A stretch of DNA of 64,000 nt from a virus (IMGVR_UViG_3300036715_000626:124001-188000), one strand, 5' to 3'. Shown: positions 8,247 through 18,418, numbered from the stretch's first letter. Numbers and translations: made by a program. The notes: generated by a model not told the origin, from the letters alone.

Positions 8247-10397
8247 TTATAACACAATTGTATTTAAATCGCGAAGTACCTCGATAGTAAATACCGGTAA
8301 CATCTCTTCTACTTTTAAATCGGTAGATTGGTTAATTATTTCCATGTATCCAGAAACAGTATTTTCCATAGATGACATGAATGGTAGGTTGTTAGTATAA
8401 TAATTAGCTAGACTAAAGTCATAATTATTAGCTTCTAAATTTATCTTAGTATACTCAGGTTCTAAAGGATCTATTATAGAGGCTCCTGTAGTGGTTACAA
8501 GCCCTTTAGTGTTCTTAATGACAGATATACTTGTATATGGTACAAAAGTTGTTTTAGAGTTCTCTACGGCGTTCACAGCATGTACAGTATATGATGTTAA
8601 CTTCGTTATAATGTCAATATAGTTTTGGTTATTAGTTTCTATAGTATCATATGCATCAATGTTGATACCTGTCACAATTATAAACAAATCTTTAATAGCT
8701 AAAGAGATATCAAAATATTCAGTATCTTTTAATACGATACCATGTTTAGAAAGCACCGCATCTATAGTGGTAGGAGCCCCATTATTCTCAAAATTAATAA
8801 CATGTGTTTCAAATACTCTTGAAGCTGCTATCTTAATATTACTAGAGTTAAGAGCGTTCTCAGAATTTACATCAGTTATCCATACAAACTTATATAAGTT
8901 AGTGATATCATCAATGTGTGTTTTGAAAGTATCTTTATTATATAGCATACTATTATGTCTAACAGGAACCATATCGATAATATCAAAAGCTCTGTCTAGT
9001 ACATCATGTCCGTTAAACAGATTCGATACTAAATCAGGACCCGATAAAACAGTAGGATCTTTTAATATCTTACACGAAATATTAGTCAACATGCTAGATT
9101 CATTATTAGTAAGTTTTAGTAAAAACTTTAATAATAAATAGTATGCTTCTAATGGAGTAATGTTATAGCTAACTTTAGTATTAGGTTCAAGGTAGGTAAC
9201 CTTTTCCGTAAAACTGTTGTTATGTGCTAGGTATATCCAATTATCCATAATAGTTAAAATAATATCATCGCCGTAGAGTTTAAATAACTGCGGTATGTTA
9301 ATATCAATAACTTTAGTTTTTTGTTTAAACAACAAAGATTTATTAAGAGTATTATCAGCATAACGCGCTATGTTACTCAACTCATCAGGTGTTACTGGAA
9401 CATCTATGTTGTGAGCAGCCATCTCTAAATTAACAATAGTATAAATATCTAACTCACTATTAATATCAAATTGATAGGAGTTGTTTTTACCTTGACCGAT
9501 AAACAATGCACCGGTATCACTATACAATGAACTACTAGTATCTAGTATATCAGAATTGAGGCTAGGATCCTTCTTAAAAAGGATATGTTCTCCAACACCA
9601 ATTCCGTTAGCATCAAATACATTTAACAATAATGATTTAAACGCTTCTGTGCTACCGGTATGTTTCATTAAGTAGCGTAAGTTTTTATATAACCAAAACT
9701 TAGTAGATTCTTTAAAGCTAGCAATATTATCCCATAGATCCAAGTGACTTCTAAAGAAGTGTTCCATATGGAATGGGTGTACTTCTGCAGTGTTGATCTT
9801 ATGTAGACGAAGGTTAGCTATCTTATTAGGTATTGCCGCAAACAACACAGCCAATAAACTAGCTGCGTATAGTTCATCTGTTAAAACATAGTCTATGATA
9901 TCCCAACGTTTTAAATAGTTCTTAATATAAAGTTCTAGTTCTCTAATTAACGAGAACTCGTTCTTAAATACTAAATCACTATTATAGTTTAGAATTTTAC
10001 CTTCAGCAGCGTTAATCGCTACAGTCATATCTACCGGTAACATACATCCATTTATATAACTAAAGTCGTTAGGGTATAAACTAATAAGTTCTTTATAGTA
10101 ATTACCATATTTAAGAAGTTCTTTTCTGGTGTATGGATACTGGTCTAGAATCGTTTTAGTTAATAATACTTTAGTAGTATTTTCAATCAGGGTTATGTAT
10201 ATTTCACTACTATTAGTATGATGTTTTTGACCTGAGATATTAAGATAATATTTCCAAGTAGTTTTATCAGAAGAAATAGTTAAATCGTAGAGTCTTTCTA
10301 GACCAAAATTAATAGCTACTGCTGTGGTACTGTTTTTTATAACCAAGCTATTAGTGAGTAAGTGTATGTCATTCTTATATTGATCTACAGTATACAT
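8247..10397 (-). CDS. large structural protein, conserved in jumbo phages (716 aa)
   Basis: A long, mostly helical protein with no enzyme motif that I can see. The block DYVLTDELYAASLLAVLF (about residue 165), the following HPFHMEHFFRSHLDLWDNI, and KFWLYKNLRYLMKHTGS look strongly conserved. I recall similar blocks in giant-phage virion proteins, but this is memory, not a search. Its position is head-to-head with the portal gene: the two start codons are only 23 nt apart and the ribosome sites overlap. That suggests a head or neck-associated virion role. TAAAGGA precedes ATG 10397. The gene ends at the palindrome at 8212-8243. Confidence 0.65.
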   Translation of the reverse strand: MYTVDQYKNDIHLLTNSLVIKNSTTAVAINFGLERLYDLTISSDKTTWKYYLNISGQKHHTNSSEIYITLIENTTKVLLTKTILDQYPYTRKELLKYGNYYKELISLYPNDFSYINGCMLPVDMTVAINAAEGKILNYNSDLVFKNEFSLIRELELYIKNYLKRWDIIDYVLTDELYAASLLAVLFAAIPNKIANLRLHKINTAEVHPFHMEHFFRSHLDLWDNIASFKESTKFWLYKNLRYLMKHTGSTEAFKSLLLNVFDANGIGVGEHILFKKDPSLNSDILDTSSSLYSDTGALFIGQGKNNSYQFDINSELDIYTIVNLEMAAHNIDVPVTPDELSNIARYADNTLNKSLLFKQKTKVIDINIPQLFKLYGDDIILTIMDNWIYLAHNNSFTEKVTYLEPNTKVSYNITPLEAYYLLLKFLLKLTNNESSMLTNISCKILKDPTVLSGPDLVSNLFNGHDVLDRAFDIIDMVPVRHNSMLYNKDTFKTHIDDITNLYKFVWITDVNSENALNSSNIKIAASRVFETHVINFENNGAPTTIDAVLSKHGIVLKDTEYFDISLAIKDLFIIVTGINIDAYDTIETNNQNYIDIITKLTSYTVHAVNAVENSKTTFVPYTSISVIKNTKGLVTTTGASIIDPLEPEYTKINLEANNYDFSLANYYTNNLPFMSSMENTVSGYMEIINQSTDLKVEEMLPVFTIEVLRDLNTIVL

Positions 10398-10420
10398 GAT
10401 AATCCTTTAGGAGTTTTGAA

Positions 10421-13063
10421 ATGAACACAAATAATACCGATGTCACAGCACCAAATATACCGAGAGTCGTTAAAACCCAACCAGGTAATGGTGTAATACT
10501 CAGTAAATTAAACAATGACAGTAGTAAAAAAACAAGTATCAAGCAAGCAATGATCGGCGTCCCGTCTGTAGCAAATGATATACGCGAACGGATTAAGAAT
10601 AATGAAGATATTATTCAACTCTTTCCAGATGTTGAGTTAGCAATTCAAATTCTTACTTCAAGTATCTTAGCGCCTAACGATATGTTAACAACATCATTAG
10701 TATATGTCCCACCAGAAATTAAGTTACCCGTAGATGTTAAAAGCACGATTATGGATATCATTAAGAAGCATATTACTACTAATTATAATATCGAAGATAA
10801 GCTAACTGAAATCTTAAGAGAAGCTCTTTTTACAAAGGGTGCTTATATTGAAGCTATCATCCCTGAAGCATCTGTTGACGACATTATTAATAACAATGAC
10901 GGACAAATATCATTAGAAAGTTTTTTAGATAAGTCTCTTGAAGATAGTGTCTCTAATAATTTTTTACTTAAAGGTGTTGAAACTGATACAGAAATTAGTT
11001 TAGAGAGTTTAGCAAAAAACAGTACGGCTAAAATAAAAGTTAGTTTTGAAGATCTTGGTTTAGATATCACCGATGATATCAATATACTAAGCATTAAACG
11101 CCGGTATGAACATGCATTATCTAAAGTTATTAAAGATAAGTTTAGTCGTAGAAAGTCTAAAGTATCTACAGAAGCTAAAAAAATAAATCTTGATGATTTG
11201 TTTAGAAACAATGCTAACACTAAAATGGTAGAACTTGAATATGTTCCAACTTCTTCAGAAGCTTCTAGACAATCTATCGGTATGCCTTTGGTAATGAAAC
11301 TTCCTGTAGATTCAGTTATCCCGGTACACGTAAAATCAGATGTTAAAAAACATCTAGGATATTTTGTACTACTTGATGAAAACGGAGCACCTATCGATCT
11401 TGATTATGAACTTAATAAAGTAGATACCGCTACAAATTCATTATACGCTTCCGCAGATAACAAAGTAAACCTTATTAACAAAGCTAAAACTGCATTACAA
11501 GGTATTACTAAAAATGATGTTAAGTTAGAAAACTTAGAAACCGTATATAATGAACTTGTTGATAAGGCTATTAAGTCACGTCTTAAGAATGGTATGTACG
11601 GCGACTTGGCTGATATCAGAGACAGCGCTGATGTGTATCGTGTTATGTTTATGAGAGCGCTACGAAGTAAGAAAACACGTGTATTATTCTTACCATCTGA
11701 GTTAGTAGCTTTTTATGCATTTGATTATCGTGACAATGGTACTGGTAAATCTCTCTTAGAGAAAGTAAGTATGTTATTCAGTATTCGTTCTATTCTTTTG
11801 TTTGCTAAGATTATGGCTACTGTTAAGAATTCAACATCCGTTACTAAAGTAACCGCACATCTTGATGATGATGACAATGATCCAGAAGCAACGATGGAAA
11901 AAATCATGTCTGAGGCGCTTAAAACACGACAGACACAAGTTCCATTAGGTGTTATTAAAATTGATGATCTTGTTGACTGGAGTCAGAAGGTAGGGTTTAG
12001 TTTTAACTTTAGTGGCGCTAACTTACCAGATATGACTATTGATGTAGCAGATGAAACATCTCAGAAACAAGTACCAGATCAAGATCTCGATACGATGATT
12101 CAAGATCACATCATAATGTCATTTGGATTAACACCTGAGATTGTCCAGGCCGGTTACAGTGCTGACTTTGCAACTACAGTTATGGCTAAGAACTTGTTAT
12201 TTGCTAAACGAGTTATGCAAACACAACATACTCTATTACCACAGGCATCTAGTCATATTCGTAAGTATATGTCCGCGGATATGTTATTACAGAATAAGAT
12301 TAGAGGGGTTATAGAAGATAATATTACTAGTATCTCTAGTGATCTTAAAAAGTATATAAATTCAAATAACGATAACGATATTGAAGCAGAGTTACTTAAT
12401 AACAAAGAAGCTTTGATAGACTATATCTTAGATGCGGTTATTGATGAGACTTCCGTAGAGATTCCTATGGCTGAGCTTAGTGAAGCTCAATCTATGAAAG
12501 ACTCGTTTGAAGCTTATAAAACAGTTGTAGAAACATACATCGATCTGATCATTAGTGCTGAAGCTATGCCTAGTGATATTTTTGGAGATATGTCCGATCA
12601 ACTTGATAATATTAAAGCTATTGTTAAAACAGTGCTCTATAAGAAATGGATGGCTGATAACAATTATCTACCTGAAATTTCAGAATTCTTAACTCGTAAC
12701 GAAGATGGTAAACCTACCTTTAACTTACTAGAAGAATACAGTGTACATGCTACTAACTTAGCAGAAGCTATATTGCCATTCATTAAGGTTAATAATAAGT
12801 TTAAAGACAAGTATAACGATAAACTTAGTAAGCTTGCTATTCCTCCGGAAGGAGATGATTTTGGTGGGGATGAGACATCTCCTGATGATGCTGATGCACC
12901 TGATGACGGAACAGAACAACCTACAGATGATGATCTAGGTGGTTACGACAATACTGACGATGCTGGTGATGACGCCAATATCCCTACAGGTGATGAAGAA
13001 CTACCTACCGAGGATGATAAAACATCTACGGACGATATATCCGGAGATGATTTATTTAAATAA
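10421..13063 (+). CDS. portal vertex protein (880 aa)
   Basis: A putative portal, the dodecameric ring through which DNA enters the head. The diagnostic region is the central one, about residues 420-610: LPSELVAFYAFDYRDNGTG, GKSLLEKVSMLFSIRSILLF, VPLGVIKIDDLVDWSQKVGF, IIMSFGLTPEIVQAGYSADFATT. This is the order found in large myophage (T4 gp20-like and phiKZ-like) portals, and the length is close to phiKZ-type portals. The last 65 or so residues are an extremely acidic Asp/Glu/Thr-rich tail ending DDLFK, probably disordered and perhaps exposed for terminase or scaffold contact. GGAG lies 7 nt before ATG 10421. It is a rightward single-gene unit, convergent with the 474-aa gene. Confidence 0.8.
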   Translation: MNTNNTDVTAPNIPRVVKTQPGNGVILSKLNNDSSKKTSIKQAMIGVPSVANDIRERIKNNEDIIQLFPDVELAIQILTSSILAPNDMLTTSLVYVPPEIKLPVDVKSTIMDIIKKHITTNYNIEDKLTEILREALFTKGAYIEAIIPEASVDDIINNNDGQISLESFLDKSLEDSVSNNFLLKGVETDTEISLESLAKNSTAKIKVSFEDLGLDITDDINILSIKRRYEHALSKVIKDKFSRRKSKVSTEAKKINLDDLFRNNANTKMVELEYVPTSSEASRQSIGMPLVMKLPVDSVIPVHVKSDVKKHLGYFVLLDENGAPIDLDYELNKVDTATNSLYASADNKVNLINKAKTALQGITKNDVKLENLETVYNELVDKAIKSRLKNGMYGDLADIRDSADVYRVMFMRALRSKKTRVLFLPSELVAFYAFDYRDNGTGKSLLEKVSMLFSIRSILLFAKIMATVKNSTSVTKVTAHLDDDDNDPEATMEKIMSEALKTRQTQVPLGVIKIDDLVDWSQKVGFSFNFSGANLPDMTIDVADETSQKQVPDQDLDTMIQDHIIMSFGLTPEIVQAGYSADFATTVMAKNLLFAKRVMQTQHTLLPQASSHIRKYMSADMLLQNKIRGVIEDNITSISSDLKKYINSNNDNDIEAELLNNKEALIDYILDAVIDETSVEIPMAELSEAQSMKDSFEAYKTVVETYIDLIISAEAMPSDIFGDMSDQLDNIKAIVKTVLYKKWMADNNYLPEISEFLTRNEDGKPTFNLLEEYSVHATNLAEAILPFIKVNNKFKDKYNDKLSKLAIPPEGDDFGGDETSPDDADAPDDGTEQPTDDDLGGYDNTDDAGDDANIPTGDEELPTEDDKTSTDDISGDDLFK

Positions 13064-13077
13064 CAAAAAAATAAGAT

Positions 13078-13105
13078 ACACTAACTGGGAATTCCCAGTT
13101 AGTGT
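13078..13105. terminator. 28-bp palindromic terminator between convergent genes
   Basis: A perfect palindrome around GGGAATTCCC. It starts 14 nt after the portal stop, and its last base is the first base of the leftward gene's stop codon. On the minus strand a T-tract follows (plus-strand A-run just before it). Confidence 0.9.
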
Positions 13106-14529
13106 TAATCTTGTTTGATTACAAAATCGGTACCACGTTGTTGTGCGATGTATTCACCGCGAACAAGTTCAGTGTTAACAATGATGTTAATTTTACCTGA
13201 CAAGCTAGCATTCTTAGTCTTGTCATTACAGATATCTGTTAATGCCTTATGTAACGACGTATGTGAATCTTTAGTAACACTTCGAGGTTCGTGACTGCCG
13301 GTACTTAAGAATTCAGTATCGATATTATCGGCGAGTTGGTCATCGCCGATATATAATATAGTTATCTTCTCAAAGATTTTGACAGACTTAAAGTTATCAC
13401 CAGTATAGATTGGTGTTAGTTCAGACATTTCTACATCAACATCTTTACCAAGTGTTCTGTAGAAATCGTTCATGATCTCAGTAACTTTATTACGTGCAGA
13501 AACTTCTTCGATACCAGCAATAAACTCAAATAACGCAGTGATATCTTCAACATATGAATCAATATTCACAACAACACCACTTGTTTCAAGGGCGTCGTTA
13601 ATACGTTTAGTAAGAATCTTGTTAACTGCTTTGATAAACAAAACATTACCAGTACCAATAATATTGTTACTGAGAGTTACTAAATCAGAAGAACGAATAA
13701 CTGCATTTATATAGATATCATTGGGGGTGTCACCCGGTACAATAATATCTTTAAACGATACCGCATCCATTGTGAAAAGTGTTGATTCTTGTTCCATAGA
13801 CTGGAATTCAAAATACGACATTTTTTCATTATTACACATTACGCCGCTGTATAGCGATATATGGATTTCATTGTCAGGGTCGTTCAAATCGATGACATGG
13901 AGTGTATTATTCATGGTACTGGTTCCTTTAATGTTAAACTTGTGATAAATACCGAAAATTTCTTTATCAACGAAAAGGCCTGTTGAACAAAGAGGTCTAA
14001 ATTCCGAACCAGGAAACGGAACCGTTTCTACAGGTTCTTCGTAGACCGGAACCATAACCGGAGCTGGTGCTGACTGTCGATTAGTGTGTTGAGGCTCAGG
14101 ATATTTCTTACGACCGTGACGCCCATGCGGTTCAGGTTGCTGTTGGTGTACTTGTTCGGTATTACCATAACTTTTAAATACATTTCCTACATTAGGAGAT
14201 ATATTGTTAGTATTGTATTGCGGTTGTTGGTAAAACTGTGGTTGAGTCGGTTGTTGGTAAAACTGTTGCGGTTGTTGGACATTACGGAAGTTATCAAACG
14301 GAACCTGTTGCTGTTGTACGAAGTACTGTTGTAGGGTGTTTGTAATGCCGGAGATTTCAGCTTGTACGCGATTGATCTGGTCGCGCACAGCATTCTGCGT
14401 CATAGGGTTGGACTGAGCCATAGCATATTGATTTCGCAACGACGGAAGTTGTTGTTCAAGATATTGCAGTTGGCTCTGAAGTTGTAGTATCTGAGGAGGT
14501 ACCTGTTGTTGATAAGTATTGTAAGACAT
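13105..14529 (-). CDS. Gln-rich virion-type protein (474 aa)
   Basis: The N-terminal 150 residues are a low-complexity Gln/Pro/Asn segment. It begins with a coiled-coil-like LQSQLQYLEQQLPSLR and continues with many QQ, QFYQQP and QPQ motifs. A folded domain follows from about residue 165 (VPFPGSEFRPLCSTGLFVDK), with alternating strands and helices to the C-terminus (GKINIIVNTELVRGEY). I do not recognise the domain. The Gln-rich leader suggests a flexible tether, as in virion proteins. It has its own promoter-like box (14574-14589) and SD AAGGAG, and lies between two hairpins, so it is a monocistron. Confidence 0.65.
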   Translation of the reverse strand: MSYNTYQQQVPPQILQLQSQLQYLEQQLPSLRNQYAMAQSNPMTQNAVRDQINRVQAEISGITNTLQQYFVQQQQVPFDNFRNVQQPQQFYQQPTQPQFYQQPQYNTNNISPNVGNVFKSYGNTEQVHQQQPEPHGRHGRKKYPEPQHTNRQSAPAPVMVPVYEEPVETVPFPGSEFRPLCSTGLFVDKEIFGIYHKFNIKGTSTMNNTLHVIDLNDPDNEIHISLYSGVMCNNEKMSYFEFQSMEQESTLFTMDAVSFKDIIVPGDTPNDIYINAVIRSSDLVTLSNNIIGTGNVLFIKAVNKILTKRINDALETSGVVVNIDSYVEDITALFEFIAGIEEVSARNKVTEIMNDFYRTLGKDVDVEMSELTPIYTGDNFKSVKIFEKITILYIGDDQLADNIDTEFLSTGSHEPRSVTKDSHTSLHKALTDICNDKTKNASLSGKINIIVNTELVRGEYIAQQRGTDFVIKQD

Positions 14530-14573
14530 TAACTTATCTCCTTGTGTTTATTTGCAAATAGACATGTGGTCTA

Positions 14574-14589
14574 TATAAATAATATGTGG
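14574..14589 (-). promoter_or_regulatory. promoter-like box CCACATATTATTTATA
   Basis: A member of the repeated minus-strand YATATTATWWA set, about 45-60 nt before ATG 14529 and downstream of the hairpin at 14625-14655. Confidence 0.55.
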
Positions 14590-14624
14590 TTAATTTTTAA
14601 TGAAAAAATAGAATGAAATCGATA

Positions 14625-14655
14625 GTAACACACAGGACTATATCCTGTGTGTTAC
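14625..14655 (-). terminator. hairpin terminator
   Basis: Arms GTAACACACAGGA and TCCTGTGTGTTAC flank a short loop, 12 nt after the leftward 156-aa gene. Confidence 0.85.
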
Positions 14656-14666
14656 TTAATAACCAA

Positions 14667-15137
14667 TTACCAATCTTCAGGCTCTTCTACAAAGTAGTTT
14701 TCTAATGTTTCTTGCTCCCACCGACCAATCAACATTTCAAGTGCTAATGGGTCTATGTGATAGTTATGCGCATAGGCATACTTTTGGATATCAGTAGGGT
14801 TAAATGTATCATCTTTAAAACGTACTTCATAATCTGATGGAATATGCTCTTCAGATGTTCCGTTAGGATGTATAAGATACATGCGATACCACTTTGTATA
14901 TAATTCAACTGTTAACAATGGTTTATCTACTGGTAGACACCCGGTACATAAAAGAATCTTGGAATTGACAGTGGTATAGATACCAGGAACTGGCATGTGT
15001 CCTAAAGTATCTTTATGTTTTACTATATCTGTAAAAAACTGATGCGCGTCATCAGGCGTTTCTGTGTGAATATAGAAAGTTTTAATGTCGTTAGCCCCTA
15101 ATGTTCCACGAACCATTAAGTTAACTGGTACTATCAT
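14667..15137 (-). CDS. unknown protein (156 aa)
   Basis: Unrecognised alpha/beta protein. It begins MIVPVNLMVRGTLGANDIK and ends with an acidic helical stretch (LEMLIGRWEQETLENYFVEEPEDW; shown only to describe composition). Its start overlaps the end of the 95-aa gene by 17 nt, so the two are translationally coupled. It is the last gene of a four-gene leftward run (401, 583, 95 and 156 aa) that ends at the hairpin at 14625-14655. Confidence 0.7.
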   Translation of the reverse strand: MIVPVNLMVRGTLGANDIKTFYIHTETPDDAHQFFTDIVKHKDTLGHMPVPGIYTTVNSKILLCTGCLPVDKPLLTVELYTKWYRMYLIHPNGTSEEHIPSDYEVRFKDDTFNPTDIQKYAYAHNYHIDPLALEMLIGRWEQETLENYFVEEPEDW

Positions 15138-15408
15138 TATTATCTCCTTGAGTGTATTTATATTCTATCGTAATAGGTTCTGTGGCGTCACAACATGTTT
15201 CTTCTTCGATACCAGATATAAAGATTATGGATGGAGTAGGACCTTTCTCGCAGCTAATAATATTTACCCAATCTCGCAGGCATTTACTAACAGAGCTATG
15301 ATCTGTTTCGTAAAAAGTGATGTTTAGACGAAATAGTTTACGCTTACGCCGTTTATTACCTTTGATACGGTAGTAACGTTTTTTATCTTTAATCAAGATC
15401 CGGGACAT
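15121..15408 (-). CDS. unknown basic small protein (95 aa)
   Basis: Unrecognised. The N-terminus is strongly basic (RILIKDKKRYYRIKGNKRRKRKLFRL), which suggests nucleic-acid or polyanion contact. The middle has two Cys near EEETCCDATE. The gene overlaps the 583-aa gene upstream by 20 nt and the 156-aa gene downstream by 17 nt, so expression is coupled within the run. Confidence 0.65.
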   Translation of the reverse strand: MSRILIKDKKRYYRIKGNKRRKRKLFRLNITFYETDHSSVSKCLRDWVNIISCEKGPTPSIIFISGIEEETCCDATEPITIEYKYTQGDNNDSTS

Positions 15409-17140
15409 CTTCTACCTCTATATCGGAGCCATCTTCATCCCCACCAATATAACAAACACTTAAATCATCAAGTAGGTTAACATTGGTATTTTCATCAACC
15501 TTACCTTGTAACAATATATCTAGTTTAGATATTGCTATAGCAATATCATCAGGAATGATTAGTCTTCCCGTAGCGACATTGTATTTAAGAAACATATTAG
15601 ATCTGAATCTAGGAGATGGTGCTGTTTTTGTTAAGAATAACACACTACCAAGGTATAGATCTTGTCCTTTAATTGTTTTAGTAGACTCTGGAAACTGTGA
15701 TTTAGTCCCGCGTTTAACACCATTTCCACGTGACTGGTCTTCGAGTAGCGCTGTTATCTTAGGATACATAATATCTGTTGTGCTATCTGCTAACATCACA
15801 CTTAGGTTCATAGCCTTACTTTTTACAAGTCCAAATATCTTTCTAGGACTTAATTCATTAGCAAAGATTTTAGATACCTCACGATTCTTAACAGCACTCT
15901 TCTGGGAGCGTTTGTTAATAGCAAAGATAACCTTATTGAACCCTACAATGATATCGTAGAACATGTAATACAGAATATCGATATAGCGGTTATTGATATC
16001 TCCATTATACTCCTTACTGTTAAGTAACCAGATATTGAAGTTATTCATAATCACCATAATCAAATCAAAGAAGTTTTCAACATAAACACCGTTCTCACGA
16101 AGTTTACCACGAATCAAATCATCCATGTAACCTTGTAGTGTGTCGAAGTGTTCGTTGATATCAACTACGATACGGTCTACTGAATAACTGTTAGTAAATG
16201 ATATACGTCCTAATAGAATTCTCCAATAGAGTTTCTCTTGTTGCACATTACCCGATTTAAGCACCATAATAAAATCACTGGCTTGATCTGGGAAGATATC
16301 CAATACATAGATTATACCGAAGATAAAGTTTTCCAGCATAGGTGTGATTTCAACACTCTTTGAAACACAAATCTTTACATCATGACCTAAGTAACCAAAT
16401 TCTTTTAATCCTCTTGGTTTTACTTTAGTGGATTCGTAGATATTGTATTTATCTGCTAGATGCGCTACATCTTGATCGCTCACTATTACATCAGTAGTTT
16501 TAATGTAACGTCTAAATGATTCTCTAAACCCATATTCGCACAATGGGTATAACGATATCGCTGACAACGGTTTACCGACGTTATCGGTAATCTGTGTTTC
16601 GTTAACACGTACGATTTTAGCGTTGATAATCTCACCAGGAATCTTTTCACCATTAACAACAAAGTTACGAGTGGTTCCTCTAAACCTAAGTTTATCTTTC
16701 AACAACCTTACGAATACTTCTTTATGGCTAGGAGAGATTACCGTATCTGATAGTACTGGTACAATGTGATACGTTGTGTTAGAGATATGTATTAGGTTAC
16801 CTCTCTCGGTGAATGGTAAGTAAAGATACTTAGAGAACGGTTCGTCGTTAAAAGTAAATAACAACTCTATCATATAGATATCGCTTACAGCGAGATCATA
16901 CATAACACGATTCTCTGCATTAGAGAACATTTTAGAGAATTCTTCTTTAGGGGTTAATCGACGGTACCCTTTGTAAACAAGATTTACATTTTGAGAGAGT
17001 GATAAAATAGAAGACTTGATAATACTATCTAAGAATTCTGGTACGTGTTTAAGTATGCTTGTAGATGTGCCCTCCGTAACATCTTTGTTTATCTGTGGCG
17101 TGTGGTTAAGTACCATAGCGGAAAATATATCGTTCATCAT
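15389..17140 (-). CDS. large unknown protein (583 aa), jumbo-phage type
   Basis: I cannot assign a function. Conserved-looking blocks are YLYLPFTERGNLIHISNTTYH, IVPVLSDTVISPSHKEVFVR, LLKDKLRFRG and GYLGHDVKICVSKS, in the first half. A helical second half is followed by a very acidic C-terminus (GGDEDGSDIEVEDVPDLD). I recall similar blocks from giant-phage hypothetical proteins. A virion or transcription-related function has crossed my mind, but no catalytic motif (such as the RNA polymerase NADFDGD) is present. Two adjacent ATGs (17140 and 17137) follow an AAAGGGG ribosome site; either is possible. Confidence 0.65.
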   Translation of the reverse strand: MMNDIFSAMVLNHTPQINKDVTEGTSTSILKHVPEFLDSIIKSSILSLSQNVNLVYKGYRRLTPKEEFSKMFSNAENRVMYDLAVSDIYMIELLFTFNDEPFSKYLYLPFTERGNLIHISNTTYHIVPVLSDTVISPSHKEVFVRLLKDKLRFRGTTRNFVVNGEKIPGEIINAKIVRVNETQITDNVGKPLSAISLYPLCEYGFRESFRRYIKTTDVIVSDQDVAHLADKYNIYESTKVKPRGLKEFGYLGHDVKICVSKSVEITPMLENFIFGIIYVLDIFPDQASDFIMVLKSGNVQQEKLYWRILLGRISFTNSYSVDRIVVDINEHFDTLQGYMDDLIRGKLRENGVYVENFFDLIMVIMNNFNIWLLNSKEYNGDINNRYIDILYYMFYDIIVGFNKVIFAINKRSQKSAVKNREVSKIFANELSPRKIFGLVKSKAMNLSVMLADSTTDIMYPKITALLEDQSRGNGVKRGTKSQFPESTKTIKGQDLYLGSVLFLTKTAPSPRFRSNMFLKYNVATGRLIIPDDIAIAISKLDILLQGKVDENTNVNLLDDLSVCYIGGDEDGSDIEVEDVPDLD

Positions 17141-17147
17141 TACCCCT

Positions 17148-18353
17148 TTAGAAGATTTTAATCGCAGTATTTGCGAATGTTATTAACTTAGATCCAACAT
17201 CCAATACCGATTTAGTATTGTCTATCTTATTTTTAAACATTAGTGTAGCCATTTCGATTTTAAACTTACTTAATGTTATATGTAGATCTGTCATTCCCTT
17301 GCCGTACACTAAATTAGTTTCTACACGTTTTTTATGCATTTCGAGTTCGTGCTTCTCTTTATAGTGTTCCATTTCTAAACGTAACTTCTCACGCTCATAC
17401 GACATTTTATCATACTCTAACTTTATTTTAGATAGATCTAATTCAAGTTTACGCACTTCAGCCAATTTAGCAGTATCTCCTTCGGTTATAGCTTGGTCAT
17501 AAGTTCTGTAAATACCCATACCGGATAAATCTGATATACCACAACGGTTATCATCTGTCTGATAAGAACCGTTCTTTTTAATCGACATATACCCACCATT
17601 GATCTTTGTAGGATCTTTATGCGATAGTATCTTATGTACATCGTTACCAATCTTAATAAAATAAGGTATGGTGTTGTCATTGTCGATTATCTCTAAATAG
17701 ATAATATTGTTTCCTTCCATGTTTTGTAGTTTGTTGGTAACTGCTTTATCTGTTACCGAATTTGGATGTATTAAACCTGGATTAATGTTACCATTAATTA
17801 AGACAATATTAGGACCTGGTACAAATACGTTTGTGTGTTCGTGAAGCGCCTTCTCGCCTATAAAATTTACTAACCGTAATTGTATCTCTGGTGGTATCCT
17901 GTTGCCTTTACGTTCACCAAGAGTCTTGATGATGTGTTCGGTTACATTATAATCGATATTGATATTATGGGACTCTAGGTAATAATCTATTGCAGATTCT
18001 CCTATCGTAGTAGCATCGCTTCTAATAGTAAAATACTCTACAATATAAATACCATTAGACACATTGTTTTTACCAAGATGTTTAGCAATCTCAGCATACA
18101 TTCCATAACCATTTAAAGTTGTTTTTAATCGAATAGGAAGTACCATGTTATTAGGGTACATTGCATTTACCCCTTTACCCATAGTACTAAATAAGTATTG
18201 TGTGTAATCAGGTTTGTTATAATCTCTATCATTCACTATCATATTGCTACCAGGATTGTAGCCTACAATAGTATTAAATACCATATCATTCTGCGGTGTT
18301 TGTTTACTGTGGAATACGATGGGTGGTACAGCAGTTATTATAGTAGAATTCAT
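17148..18353 (-). CDS. unknown virion-associated candidate with long coiled coil (401 aa)
   Basis: The N-terminal 270 residues are mixed alpha/beta, with GYNPGSNMIVNDRDYNKPDY and SDLSGMGIYRTYDQAIT. Residues about 285-345 form a long, highly charged coiled coil (LDLSKIKLEYDKMSYEREKL and on). A hydrophobic C-terminal segment ends TFANTAIKIF. A folded head, a coiled coil and a hydrophobic tail would fit a structural or scaffold-like role, but the family is not recognised. GGAG lies upstream of ATG 18353, and a promoter-like box is at 18404-18418. It is the first gene of the leftward four-gene run next to the capsid gene. Confidence 0.65.
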   Translation of the reverse strand: MNSTIITAVPPIVFHSKQTPQNDMVFNTIVGYNPGSNMIVNDRDYNKPDYTQYLFSTMGKGVNAMYPNNMVLPIRLKTTLNGYGMYAEIAKHLGKNNVSNGIYIVEYFTIRSDATTIGESAIDYYLESHNINIDYNVTEHIIKTLGERKGNRIPPEIQLRLVNFIGEKALHEHTNVFVPGPNIVLINGNINPGLIHPNSVTDKAVTNKLQNMEGNNIIYLEIIDNDNTIPYFIKIGNDVHKILSHKDPTKINGGYMSIKKNGSYQTDDNRCGISDLSGMGIYRTYDQAITEGDTAKLAEVRKLELDLSKIKLEYDKMSYEREKLRLEMEHYKEKHELEMHKKRVETNLVYGKGMTDLHITLSKFKIEMATLMFKNKIDNTKSVLDVGSKLITFANTAIKIF

Positions 18354-18403
18354 ATCATGCTCCGAAAGGAAGGTTAATTTAGAATTTACATTCTAAACAC
18401 TTA

Positions 18404-18418
18404 TATTAATAATATATG
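18404..18418 (-). promoter_or_regulatory. promoter-like box CATATATTATTAATA
   Basis: A minus-strand member of the repeated box, 51-65 nt before ATG 18353 and following the capsid-gene terminator. Confidence 0.5.

Noticed and set aside
13472-14334. Rightward open frames opposite the Gln-rich 474-aa gene
   Set aside because: They are shadows of the leftward gene, without ribosome sites and with biased Leu/Val/Arg text from antisense Gln and Asn codons.
15389-17140. The 583-aa protein as a phage RNA polymerase subunit
   Set aside because: No NADFDGD-type or other polymerase catalytic motif is present. Resemblance to giant-phage proteins is only from memory.
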